Assembly: GCA_006384855.1 (NCBI GenBank)
Contig: VCJN01002273.1
Location: 1 to 64,000 of the forward strand
DNA length: 64,000 bases
Source: Tetraselmis striata
Taxonomy: Eukaryota > Chlorophyta > Chlorodendrophyceae > Chlorodendrales > Chlorodendraceae
Direction of reading: 5' to 3'
The first letter of the stretch is position 1. The number at the start of each line of letters is the position of its first letter. Below are positions 35,901 to 47,172 of this stretch, piece by piece. The notes below the pieces were generated by a model that did not search any database, had not been told where the DNA came from, and saw nothing but the letters and a program-made list of their open reading frames with translations. The position numbers and the translations under genes were made by a program.

Positions 35901-37013
35901 TACTGTGGAAGATAGCTGGGACCTGAAGGTGCGCAGGAGTCATTGCGCAGGTGTCTTGTGCAAGTAGTGTACGTCACGCTGAGTGCGCCCGCCCTCCGCG
36001 CCACCCTGACTTTCTCCATTCTGCTTCCCCGCACATGTGCCACGCAGGACACCGCATCAGGTTCGGTCCAGCTCATGGTGAGATGGCTGGACAACCCAAG
36101 ATCCACATCCGTGTCACCTGTGAAAGCAGCTTCACAACAGCCAGAGGGACAGCCCCAGACGGTGCGCGGTCCCAATACATCTGCATCGTACCGCCATTGA
36201 TACCGCGGTGCCGCTTGTTGCGCTGGTCGTTTGCACAACAGTCGTAATTAGTTTGTAATTAATTAGTTAATTAATTTAATTAGTAGTTTGCACAACAACT
36301 GCTCGCATAATATCGTGCCAGGACTTCCACTCCTGGACTTCTAAATCGTGGACCTGTGCCCGCCCCCCCCCCCCCCCCCGCACACCTCCATGTGTCAGGG
36401 GACTCTCACTCTCACTGTACATGCTGCCAAGGAACTTCCAAAAGCGATGTTTGGTTCTGTTGATGCGTACATCAAAGCCACAGTACGTCGCACTCTGCAA
36501 ACGGCTGGCTGCCTATGCTGCAACTGTCAATCCTGGGCAATAGAAGAATGCGGTTGGCGCTCTTGATAGTCTGGCACCTGCCTGGATTTTTCCTCATGCT
36601 CTCATGTGCAAATTCACCTCGTTCTTCACAGATGCAGAAAAACGACCAAGTGTACAGGTCTTCGGCCGTTCACGGGCGAGACCCTGTCTGGGATGATGCG
36701 ACATTCTCCTTTCAGAACGTCTTGTCGAGCGATGTGCTGACGGTTCGGGTGGCAGACAAGCAGGTGAGTAGCATCTCAGGTGCAGCGAGGCGCGCATCCA
36801 GGGTGGCGGTGATATTGAATTGCTGCCGATTGACATGCAATGATGTGCCGTCTGTCTCAGACCATTGGCAAGTCCGTGATAGGATTTGTCACCATTGCTG
36901 TCGAGGAGGTCCTCGCAAATGACTGCGCGATAAACCATCGGCCATGGCCCATCATCTCCCAGACCTGCGGACCAGCCGGGCTGCTCGATCTCAGCTTGCA
37001 TTACGCAACGTAG
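29961..37013 (+). CDS. SMP and multiple C2 domain protein (synaptotagmin/tricalbin type)
   Basis: About 25 exons can be chained, almost all in phase, giving about 1,160 aa from the first visible exon (29961; the start codon is upstream). A membrane segment ([20 protein letters not shown]) is followed by the SMP lipid-transfer domain: [73 protein letters not shown], ending WPKRM at 31590. C2 domains start near [17 protein letters not shown] (exon 31688-31924), [15 protein letters not shown] (32803), [17 protein letters not shown] (33879), [13 protein letters not shown] (in 34537-34819), [15 protein letters not shown] (35359) and [14 protein letters not shown] (36399). The last exon is 36861-37013. 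Such proteins tether the ER to the plasma membrane and move lipids. Asp residues for calcium are kept in C2-1, C2-3 and C2-5. Intron 1 needs a GC donor. The 11-nt exon near 32623 is the weakest link. Confidence 0.85.
33667..33784. repeat. Poly-C followed by (CA)n in an intron of the SMP-C2 gene
   Basis: The intron starts GTGA and runs directly into 12 C, then interrupted CA repeats (ACACACAGACACACAC...) ending in CGCGCG. Confidence 0.9.
36229..36298. repeat. AT-rich insert between GTTTGCACAACA repeats
   Basis: GTTTGCACAACA occurs at about 36229 and 36286, enclosing a block made only of TTAATTAA-like words (AATTAGTTAATTAATTTAAT). It lies in an intron of the SMP-C2 gene. It could be a small insertion with a 12-bp flank duplication. 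Confidence 0.55.
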
Positions 37014-37974
37014 CGTGGGGTCGCTCTTCCTTACTCGTGGCGAGTACCTCATGGACAAGCAGCCCCGCCGCTTCACGCTCTATAGCTGTCATAGAAGGCA
37101 GCCGCCTCTGCTGGCTTCTGTCGGCATGAAGACCACCTGCTCTTGTAACGGTCGCTTATCAGGTGACTGCTCTGAACTTGAGCTGAATCGCCGCAAGAGA
37201 CAAGCACATGCGGCCATGCGAATTACCTGGATGGCAGCGGCACTATTGCATTGCGAATGCGGTGCGCAATGGGCCAATCCAGGGCCTCAAATGGCTGGAG
37301 AAGCAGGCAGCGCAGCGCAGCAACGCAGCCCATCCGGGGCGCCGGTTGCCCACGTAATCCCCTGCGCCTGGCGGAGCTGCTGTAGGATGCCCATGCCCAA
37401 CATCAAAATGCTCTGTGGTGAGGAGCCATGGTACAGACGGATTGGCTGCCGACAGCCCCCCACTCCCCCCCCCCCCCACCAAACCACCCGGGCCTACCCC
37501 TTTGGTGCCCTATATCTGGCCCCATATCTCACTGTCTCCTGGTTTATCACGCGTCAGGGGTATATCCAAAGCTATGCATCTCACAGCGACCTTCCAATGC
37601 GCCTACTCAGCTCTACGGGCGCCACGGATTTCTCGGCATGGCTCCCAAATCAAAATGCAGAGTGGGCCACGTGGTGTCAGGCATCGGGATACGCCACAGC
37701 TATGGTCTGACAGTGAGCAGTTGACTGAGCCGGCTGACTGATATGTGGAGATATGCGCCGCCATGGGGACGAGGTGGGTGACACATGCAACGAAGCATGT
37801 GCGCAGACGCGCAAAGTATGTTTAGTTGACAAGTCTCGGCCGTGTTATCTCCACAACAGAACAATACCTACGCGCCACTACCTTCCCATGGCCAGCATGC
37901 ACCATCTATCCGTGACCGCGACGGTGCATTATCTCCTCCATTTCAGCAGCATGGGCACGGATGGTCACACGTCA
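37014..37974. other. Convergent intergenic region
   Basis: It lies between the 3' ends of the SMP-C2 gene (+) and the kinase gene (-). It contains a C tract near 37465-37477. No supportable gene. Confidence 0.5.
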
Positions 37975-40892
37975 TCATCCTTCGCTACGCTGACGCATGA
38001 GAAGCGATTCCAGCGACGGATGCTCATCCAGGTCCATCGGCGTGCCTGCATCCTGATCCGATTCGCCGAGCGCTGCTTGCGGCTCACTCTGAGGCCACAT
38101 GTACATGCCCCGAGGTTGCTGCATCCCCAGGCAACCGTTGGCAGAATCGATGTCTTGCTGCATGCTGGAGCTGGCGGCCTTGTCGCCTCCTGGATTGCCG
38201 AGTGGGCTCATGTGACCGGGCAGTTGGACAGAGCCGCGGGACAGCAGGCTGCTCTCCAGGGAGGGGTGCATGTCCAGCGGCTGAGCTGGCTGAGAGGTTT
38301 GCGCGCGGGATGACACGTTGGACTCCGTACTGCGCATGAATGCAGACGGCCCCTGCAGCAGCCCAGCCATGCGCTGCCCGTCGCCCTTCCAGGAGAGCCC
38401 CTCCTTGAACTGGGCGGCAAGATCTCCACCGCGGTAGCTGAGGATACGGCGCATCTCCCCCTCGGAGTAGATGGCGGACCTTGGCTCTGCAAGCTCCTGT
38501 TGGTGAGAGAGCACATTGGGCATTACATGGCGCCGCAAAATATATGCACGGACGGGCGCCTGGAGAAACGGCGGCATTTCGTTGGCGCGGAATTACCTGT
38601 ACCCAAGGGTGCCCCATCAGCTGCTTGACGGTGGGCCTCTGGTGCGGGTTTTTGGCCAGAGTGACGCGTATGAAGTCGCGGGCACCTGGGGCATCGTTCA
38701 CAGGCAGCCGCGTCGCTCAACCAGGGAGCACAAGCACGAGGGCATGCTCCAATGCTCAGACGCCAATGCTGCATGCTCCGTCCTCAAAACACAAGGCTAA
38801 TCCACAGGCATGTGCTGCAAGAGAGTAAGAGGGATTCCAACTCGGCGAGTCCTAGGTGCCCCTGCCCATCAGGTGTAAGGTGCCTGCCCATACCTGGAGC
38901 AGAGCTGCGCCCCTAGCGCAGAATAGCCCCGGGGTGGTGTGCCAAATATGGAAAGATAAGCGAGTAACTTGCGATGGCGCGGACCCTCTCTTGCGTATGA
39001 CAGTGTATCATGTTCCCCGGTTTTGTGTCACGTTCGAGTGTATGGATATGGGTATGTTTATGGGTATGGGGGGAGGGTGTGGGTGGGGGCGGGGGAGAAG
39101 GGGGGCACCTTCCGACAGAAAGCCCGGTATATCAGCATCGCCCTGCAGGATGCCCTTGATGGTGTCAACTCTCTCCTCCGCCTCAAATGGGGTCGCCCCG
39201 ACTAGCAGCTCGTACGCCACGATACCCAAGCCCCACACATCCACCTGCGCGCCAAAGGGCGAAGCCTTCAGCCATTGATCCGCCTCCCCTCAAAGACCAC
39301 GGAGCATTCGTGACCCGCATCCTCATTGCAGCATTACCGGCGGGCCGTAAGCCGGCGACGTCACATCCCGGCCGTCCTCCGGCTCATGTTTCGTCGGGCA
39401 CACCAGCACCTCGGGTGGCATGTAGTCCAGCGTCCCCGCCCGTGTCACCGGGCGCTCCTCGTCGCATTTTATTGCGAGCCCAAAGTCTGCCGATGCGGTC
39501 AGGCAGCAGAATATCAGGAGCGGGTTACGGACATTGCCGCGAGGCGCAGGGCCACAGGGCGCCATTCCTCACCGGCGACTTTCAGGTGCTTCTCGGCGCC
39601 GTGCAGAACGTACAGCATGTTGTCCGGTTTGAGATCTCGGTGGATGATCCCCTGCAGAACGGATACGAGTCACTGACTGCTGCTGCACAGGTCCAGCATC
39701 GAGCGCAAACTGGTGGGATCCCAATGTGGCGTTTGATTCCACTTTGGTTTGATTCGGCAAGCTGCTGTACTCACCAAGTCGTGCAGATACATCAGCACGG
39801 ACAGCAAGGGCTGGATGACGGACACGATGGCCGTCCGCTCTGGCAGCTCACCCCCTTTGCGCTGCAGATCCGTGAAAACGTCGCCCTGCCACGCCCCACA
39901 CATTTACACACTTGAAACACAGGCGGCCCTGGGCGCAGTGGGGGAATCGCAACATTGGCAGCCAGGGCCAGCAGCGGTAGCCATCGCAGAAACTCACCCC
40001 TTTTGCAAATTCGGTCACAATGAAGTACCGGGCAGCGTCCTCCCACGCAGCATAAAACTGAATGACGTTTGTGTGCTGAACTTGGGAGTGAAGGCGGATC
40101 TCTCGCAGAACCTGGTGAGCGCTCAGCGGCGACAGGTTTGCCTTACTGTACACCTTCAGGCACACCGATTCTCCAGACTGAGTGTCCCTCGCTTGGTACA
40201 CCGCCGACACGTGTCCCTGCACAGTGGTGCGGCACGGTGCGATGGGGTATCAGCCGCCCGGGGCCTTCCTACTCCCCAGCATCAGGTAAACGAAGGCAAC
40301 ACGTAAAGAAACGGGAGAAGGGGGGGAGGAGACCTGATACAGCTTCTTTTCTTTCTCAAAGCCTTGCAGGCTCCAGAACGAGCGGTGCAGGCGTAGAGGC
40401 AGGTTTGGCCAGACAATCGGAAGTACTAAGTCCTGTGGACCACGCCAGCCTGTGCGTAACACCGGTTAGTAAATCAGTGCCACGCACCCAGACGCAGCTA
40501 CCGAAAGCTGCCTCCGAGCTTATTGCCACGCCCATGTAGTTTTAAATTCAGGATGCAGGAAGGATATCGACACGCTGGAGGGCAGGAGATTCTGGCTGGA
40601 AAGCGCCGACTGGGAAAAACATATTGTGTTGCAAATAGAAGCGCACGGCGGGCGCCGGGACACCCGAGGTGTTCGTTACATGTGAAGGTTGGGCGGGCCG
40701 GGGGAGCTTGCCGTTGAAGTTATTGGCGGCAGCTCTGGCGCGTCTCGCCAGCTGCTGCTGGTGCTGCTTCGTTCGAAGCCTCTCCTGGGCCTCCGAAAGA
40801 AAGGCTGCCGTGCTGTGTGGCGAATGGCCCCGGCTTGGGCCGGCTGGGAGCCCGTTCGCCTGACGCTCGAAATCCCGCTCTGCCTCGCTCAT
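37975..40892 (-). CDS. Aurora-like Ser/Thr protein kinase of the algal CALK type
   Basis: Nine exons join in phase: 40892-40680, 40432-40334, 40216-39998, 39885-39775, 39651-39573, 39486-39338, 39244-39109, 38685-38597 and 38496-37975, giving about 538 aa. An in-frame stop precedes the chosen ATG. The kinase domain has the ATP lysine K125 (VCLKVY), helix-C E143, HRDLKPDN with catalytic D220, D241-F-G, PPE at 264-266 and VDVWGLGIVAYELL. The glycine loop is atypical (LYQGHVSAVYQA). The segments EFAKGGDVFTDLQRKGG and VTRAGTLDYMPPEVLVCP followed by a Glu/Asp-rich insert match, from memory, green-algal aurora-like kinases such as Chlamydomonas CALK, which regulates flagellar disassembly. The C-terminal tail (about 173 aa) is Ser/Pro/Gln-rich and probably regulatory. 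Subfamily placement is less certain than kinase identity. Confidence 0.88.
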
Positions 40893-41884
40893 ATTATTCA
40901 CAAGTGCGAACCCTTGTTATCCGGCCAAGGCTGTGCCGCGACTGGCTTGCTTCAAAGTCCCACAAGGAGCAAATAACAAGTTCCGCCGAGGTTTGGAGAA
41001 CGTGCTCGGAGAACGCCTCCACCGGGCGGAGAGCACCAGCGGGTGCTCGCACTGCCCTCTCCGGACGGGCTGGGCTGCGGATGTAATGCCAAATAAGAAT
41101 ATTTTGTCTAAAGCAGTTTTCGTACTGTTACGGTAAGAGTTGCCGTCAGCGCACTACGCCACTTCCTAACGCGACAGCGACGAGGTCGCGCAGTTGCTTT
41201 CAGCTCATAACTCAACTCATACTGAACTCGTGGTAGCTGCAGGGTAGTTGCTACATGTACTTTGAAACCAGCCCGGCAGCCAGCAGACCAGATGACAAGC
41301 CAAGGGAGGGTCTTCGGCGAAAGCCAGGCGAGTGGGCCGAGGGGGAACAGGTGCGTCGTACTGGGGTATGGCTGGTCGTCGATCGACGTCCAGGGTACAG
41401 TACAGGGTACTGGTATCGTAGCGTCGACGTTTATTTTACTCGTACCTGTATGGTACATGTACTGATGTGTTTTTTTCAACCCGGGACAGGACTGGCCACA
41501 GTGTATTTTCTTTAAGGGAGGTACGGGTACCTGTACCACACCAGGACCTGGTAGCCAAGGAAGATTGGCCGAAAATTGCGCAGGCTTACTTACACGGAAA
41601 CGGGCGGGGGACTTGCGGCAAAGAGCTACAAAAGAGGGAGGGAGGGCGGGTTTTTTGTTTTGCCAGCACAAAACTACGAGAGTGGTCCCATCTAGCGGAC
41701 AATGATGGTTTTGTAATATTCGACGGGTGCTGGGGTGACCGATGTTTTCGCCAAGGGCGGCACGCGCAAAATGCCATACTTCGGCATTTCAATGCTAAAG
41801 CACCAAGACTGCCCAGCGGGCGTGCACTGCTTCCGTGGCCACCACGTCAAATTGGCGTGACGCAGAGGCCGCGGGTAGCTTGTG
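40893..41884. other. Intergenic, upstream of the kinase gene
   Basis: GTACAGGGTACTGGTATCG and similar GTAC-rich words occur at 41395-41465 and 41520-41540. No gene is supportable. Confidence 0.4.
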
Positions 41885-42111
41885 TCGACATCCGCACGCC
41901 CTAGGGTTAAGGGAGGGAAAGGAAACCCCAAGCAAGGACACAGCTCTAAACAATTTAAAGGAAGGTAGGCAAGGGAGCGGACTGCGGACTGCGGACGAGG
42001 GGGCGGGGCGGCGCCTGCTGGCGGAGCGGGGGCGCGCTGCCGAGAAGGTTGCGAAGGTCCACTGTGAGAGAGAGCCAGCTGAGCAGAAGCGCAGCGGCAA
42101 GGATATAGGAA

Positions 42112-42870
42112 GCGTAGTCGGGTCGATGTAGTCGTTGATTACCGCAGAATAATTGAGGGCCCATCCGCCCCAGTGGCGGATTCTGTTCAACGGCACGCTA
42201 AATGCGTTTGCGCGCGAAGCCGCGCCCTTCTGTAAGCAGTGTGAGATTCACACGAAATCTTCGGGAAAGGCTTGATTGATGCGCCCGAGGGCCCGCTTGA
42301 GCCAGTCGCCGAGTGTAGTGGCATTCCACCTAAGGGGTAGGGTAGCACCATCGCCGGGGAGCGCCCGCCAGAATCGGGCGGGTTGCTTGGCGGAGGGGGG
42401 GGGGGGGGGGGGGGGGGGTGCCCGAACGCCCCGTCGCGATAGATGACGAAGCGGCGTGGAAGGGCTCGGCGAAGGTGGGATTTGAAGTAAAGGCTTGAGT
42501 CCGTCTCGAATCTAGCGATGTCTCGCCTTGTCGCGGAGTCAATATGACTCACCACGAGATGAGTAAAACATTATCGTCAAACAGACCGCTACGCCGTCGC
42601 GAAGGATGCTGCCGTAGTCGGTGGTGGTCGGGGAAAGGGCAGCAAGGTCGTCGAGGCTATCAGTGATGACGTCGCATGGGAGGGGGGCGAGCCGAAGCTC
42701 CTCGCTGGCCTTCATGCGGACTTGAGCACGCGCTTTATGTCGATGATGGCAAGACCGGTAGCGCCGGGGCGTCATCCCTTTCGATGTGACGCGGGAAAAT
42801 GTTGTTGGGAGAGGTAGGGTTGCAGAGAGCCGGCGCCGATGGTGCCGCGCTCCGCACTCGAGGCGAGGTA
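42112..42870 (-). pseudogene. Tyrosine recombinase of the DIRS-like element
   Basis: The reading starts RGTIGAGSLQPYLS, paralogous to LGTIKATNLHPYLSVVNSFF in the 52-56 kb element. It ends with the conserved recombinase boxes: a SHCLQKGAA box, then IRHWGGWALNYSAV and DYIDPTT, which carries the nucleophile tyrosine. A G tract (about 42393-42418) interrupts the middle. Broken in a few places. Confidence 0.7.
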
Positions 42871-42871
42871 G

Positions 42872-43240
42872 CGGACGCAATAATTGAAATTGAAATCGGT
42901 TACACATGCTAGTCGAATGCATCCACTCGCTCAGAGTTGTTATTAGGACCTGGTATTTCTAATCACATCGCGGACCAAGAAGTGCTACCACAGCTCAAAC
43001 TACCGACCATCCTCCTATGTTTCCTAGCCCCGTCTCCGACGGCAGCGCCCCCTGTTGTCCCTACCTCATAAGTCAGACCCATCCCATCCAGAGCTGAGCA
43101 AGCAAGCTACGGCAGCCAGAGGCGTCCAGATGCATATGATGGGGGAGAGGAGCCAACCAGTGTATAGTGATGCTCAGTATTTATATACCGCTGAGCCGGC
43201 TAGCTTGATGGGGTGGGGGCGGCAATGCACTCCATCCCTA
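42872..43240 (-). mobile_element. SINE copy (sister of 61.46-61.86 kb)
   Basis: Read on the minus strand it shares with the 61-kb copy, in the same order, CTAGCCGGCTCAGCGGT, ATAAATA-GAGCA, GGCTGCC.-AGCTTGC, AGCTCTG-ATGGGAT, GGTAGGGACA, GGGGGCGCTGC, TTGAGCTGT, TCCTAA-AACAACTC and GTGGATGCAT, and ends in ATTTCAATTTCAATT. A 3' ATTTC repeat tail and the absence of coding capacity are SINE-like. It is nested in the DIRS-like element. Confidence 0.7.
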
Positions 43241-45528
43241 ATATTTTTGGCAGAATATACTTTGTATAATGGCATGAAGATTTCGTCTAGTGCATGTATC
43301 ACGCCCGCGGGTCGGGCGATGCACTGTTTAAGTTAAACCGGCGGGGGATATGTCGAGTAAATTCGATAATATATAATTCCGTGCGTAGCGGTTAAAAACG
43401 TCCGTAGTTCCTGTGTCGGGGCGCTGAGAGTCACGGGCATGCGTCTAGCGTGGAGGTGGGCGCCATTCCGACGGAGATTATCAATAGTCGGCCCACCGGC
43501 GGCTGCTGCATGGGAATCGTTCGGCGCGCGCGCGGGGGGGGGGGGGGGGGGGGGGCGACGGAGGTGGGCTTCGGCCGCGAGCTGGGCCAAGCGCATGGGC
43601 TGGTGTGTTGGTCGTGGAGATCTGGTCGAGGGGGCGGTGGCCTCCGAGGCCTACCCAGTCGCGGTCGGGGCGTGGGGTGCAGCCGGTGGCCCCGGCTTGG
43701 GGTGCCGGGCTGGATCGGCACATGTCGCCGGCTTCTTGGCGTCCGATGGCGGGTCGTCGTTGTCCATCTCTGAGTCTTGAGGGGCTGCCGCGGCCAGGGG
43801 GTGGGCCGCTTGTAGCGGGCTAGTTGGTGGTGGCGGGAGCTCCCGGGGGAGCTTGCCGTGCGTGGTGCATCTCCGTCTGGTCGGCTGTAGTCGGCGCCGG
43901 TTGGCGTATAGTCGCCATCCTCTCCCGCATATGTACGTGCATAGTAGCGGCTGCGGCAAGTTTCGTGTCGGAGCCGGTGTAAATGGCGAGTTTGCATGTG
44001 CTCGCCCCTGCCGGATCGGCGGCAGGTGGCATGGGGACGCGCTAGGTCGCCACCCGGACGTCGTAAGTTGATATTTGTACCCCGAGCTTGGGGCCGAGGG
44101 TGAAATATACGATTGCGCCAGTCGTCCCCCGTCGCGTGGTTACGGGTCACTTGATCAGATGAACAACATAACGACGTGTGTGGCGTCGTCGTCACCGGAG
44201 GGAAGATCGGTTGGGGGCTGGCGGGACAGGCGGTTCAGAACGCGGAGGTGGCTGCGGGCTGCAGGTGGGAGTCGGTGCCTCCGAAATTCTTTGCGGCAAT
44301 GGCTGCTCGGATCTTGGGGGTTGGGCTCTGTTGCGCCGCGGAGCGCTAAGAGAGCGGCGCCGACCGCGGCCTTATGTTGCTCCTCGGGTATGTTGATGTC
44401 CATGGTGGATGTAGTGATGGTCTCCTGTGGAACCCGCTCTTCACGCCTCCGTGGGCGTTGGCCGGTAGTTGGCATGGTGGTAGGTCGTCCGGTCGTCGGT
44501 CGGCCCACCGTTTCGCAGGAGTACACTATCAGCACCAATAGGCGCGCCGACTCGTCCGGATTTGATAAACACGCAGAACTTTACCGGGTGTTCAGGGCCG
44601 GCGGGAAGTGAGAAGTTCGGCGGGCGCACCTTGCCTCGGTGTAGTCCAGAGGGAGATGCCTCTCTCGTCGAAACATAACTCAGTGAAGAGGCGGATCTTA
44701 CCCTCGTAGTACGAGTAGGTGGTGGACGTGAGCGATGTAGTCATGAGGTCGAGCACTTTGGCGCCCTAGTCATCCGTTTTATACAAAGCTTCGATGCCGC
44801 CTCGCATGAGCTCGCTCAGAGGCCTTCGCCTCGGCGTCTGCGATGAAGTACGTAGGCGTCTTCGTGGAGCGACGGACGCGCCGAATACGAAACGCGTCGT
44901 ACGCCGTTACAGGGCCCGACGATGGCGCTTGCCGGGTGGTGACGACGGGGCTAGGAGTAGCATGAAGATGATGCCAGGAGGGCAGGGTGCTCTAGCCACG
45001 GATCTGGCAACGGGCGTCGCACGAGTATCTAGCTCGTCCGGCCGCCCGCGAGAGGCCGTCGTGCAAGCGACGGCCAATGAGGGCTAGCGAGGCACGTTGG
45101 GCTGGGCGCGCCAGCAAGGGGAGTCGGTGTATACTCTAGACGTAGAAGAACATAGAATGAAGCCGGAGGGGTTGACTTCTGCGAGGGTAGGGGGAGTACG
45201 ACGACCCGGACATGTGGGTCGGTGGTGAAGGAGTCCCGCTCATGCCGACTCTAGTGTAACCTTGCTTGGAAGGCACGCCCAAAGGCCTTCCTTTGCGAGT
45301 CCTCGAAACGCAGCTGCCCGGGGCCGGCACGGTGGAGCACCCCATCATTCGTCCTTTTCGGCCGTCGGGGCCTCGGCCTTCGCCTTGCTCTTACCGGAGT
45401 CCTTGATGGCGTCTTTGGCGAAGGTGGTTCGCCGCCATCCCGTGCGCGGGACACACGTTGTTGAAGCTGTCGTTTTTGAAGCCGGTATCGACACCCGCAT
45501 ACCCTAGGGAGGGAAAGAAAACCCCAAG

Positions 45529-47049
45529 AACACATATACGAACAAAAGAAGAAGCGTCTCTACGACGGCCGTTTAATTTGCAACGATCCATATACGGAAG
45601 CCATGCCTTGCGTAGGAGACGCTTCGTTGTATCTAGTCACCAAGAAAATATTGCCAATAATCGAAGCATTACATAAGAACACTTGAGGCCAGTGACAGAA
45701 TTTCCAACACTGCTGTCGGATCACCGTCTAAAACACCGCCATCAAATAAAATACCTGGCACTGACCTACCAATACCACGAAAGGTGTGCCCTACCCGTTT
45801 GAACGTCGGCCCAACATTCGAGTATTGCTAGTTGGGGCACGCCCCATCCCGCGGAGCAAAACAAGGGCGACGAGTTCAGACTTTGCCTTCGCCCGACTCT
45901 TCCACGTGTAACCAAAACCGATAGCGCGGACGCTACCTTACATGCGCAACAAAAGGCAATATAACGGGGGTATTATTTTCAAAGATCGAAACTCTTCGAG
46001 AGGTTTTCGCAGCTAGACAGCGTAGATTTTGCATCAAAATGTACGGGGTCGGCTAGGACCGAAAGATCCACGACTGGTACGGGGCCGCCAGACCGGATGG
46101 TGTCCGGAAAGGCGCCGCGCGTCCCGAGCCCCCGCCGGTGTTAGTAAATTACATGCCACCAGCGATCACGTGGCTCATCACGACAGTACATTCCGCTATG
46201 CTGCTCTCGGCCTCTCATCACGGCTAAGATGCTGGGAAAGCTTGACTAATTGCTGCCGCACCTGGGCTTATCGGACACGCAACACCCCTGTGGGATGACG
46301 TATATCAAAATGATATTCACTCCCCACCTCAGGTGCTTTCACAACTAACCAGACTATCCCTAATCTAAATCGAGCAGCATCCGGAAACGTACTACACAAG
46401 CGAATAATTGTCTCCGGGCGGGTGGGTGGGAGACAATATAGTCGGGTGCCTTCCAACAACTGAAGGCGCCCCCGGTCCGCGGCCGCCCTTTATACTCGGT
46501 TAAAGGGCGCCGCCGGATCGGCGCCGGCCGGTACTGGCGTACCCGGCCGGCAGGGTCGTCACTTAACCCTGACGGCGCTGCGAAAACCAGGGTTTCCAAG
46601 GTCGTTCCTCTCAAGGAAACCCTACAGTTTTCATCCTTTACAACAGTGGAAAATAATGGTCGGCGGAACGTCCGAACCCGGCCGCGGCAGTATTTATAGG
46701 GGAAATTGCAAAACAGGTAACCCGTACAGTGATGGTCCATTCCGACTTTCTCAGCAGCAGAACAGATGAGTCAAACCCGGCTGTTGCAAAATTATAAACA
46801 GGGTGCAATGACAAATTGCAAGACAGGGCAATGTTACCGATTCAAAACAGGCGGACTGTGCGACGGTGCGACTGCCGGCCGGTGGGATCCACCGATCGAG
46901 ATTTGAGCGCGCCGACGACGGCGGCGGGGGTTCGCGTAGTCGCTAAAACCCGGATGAGCGCTACAGGTACGGGTACCTGTACTACAAAGGATTAGTCCCT
47001 ACCGGGAGTTCTACTTAGCGCGTAAAAATAACGAGGAATAATCCTTATG
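45529..47049. other. No firm gene
   Basis: It contains a GC-rich inverted stretch at about 46500-46550 (GGCGCCGGCCGGTAC...GTACCCGGCCGG) and a TATTTATAG near 46690. Open readings on the minus strand (46360-46740) show no family feature. Confidence 0.4.
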
Positions 47050-47172
47050 TGGTGGCGATGCCTGGTCGGTGGCTGATCGATGCCTGGTCATGGCGGTTCC
47101 CGCCTCTTGTGGCCCGTAGCTGGATTTTCTTCTTGATTTCTGTATGGATTTCTTGAATTTTGGATCTAGCAC
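47050..47172 (+). mobile_element. LINE-like 3' tail fragment
   Basis: It matches the 3' end of the 8-kb and 57-kb LINE copies: GTGGCGATGCCTGGTCGGTGG, GTTCCCGCCTC, GTAGCTGGATTT, GATTTCTG.ATGGATTTCTTGA and CTAGCACATGGAATCA. Only the last 120 bp or so are present. Confidence 0.7.

Larger units (their letters stand above)
41885..45528 (-). mobile_element. DIRS-like tyrosine-recombinase element, internally reduced and broken
   Basis: Short direct terminal sequences bound it: TCGACATCCGCACGCCCTAG...CCCCAAG at 41885-41932 and a diverged copy at 45488-45528. Inside, on the minus strand, are coding-like blocks near 45350-45500, a Gag-like stretch near 44150-44450 (MDINIPEEQHKAAVGAALLA) and a clear tyrosine recombinase. 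No reverse transcriptase is seen. A SINE is inserted between the Gag-like part and the recombinase. The element is degraded and looks older than its neighbours. Confidence 0.6.

Noticed and set aside
41690-41940. Minus-strand open frame ending at 41692
   Set aside because: It overlaps the terminal sequence of the DIRS-like element and shows no coding signature.
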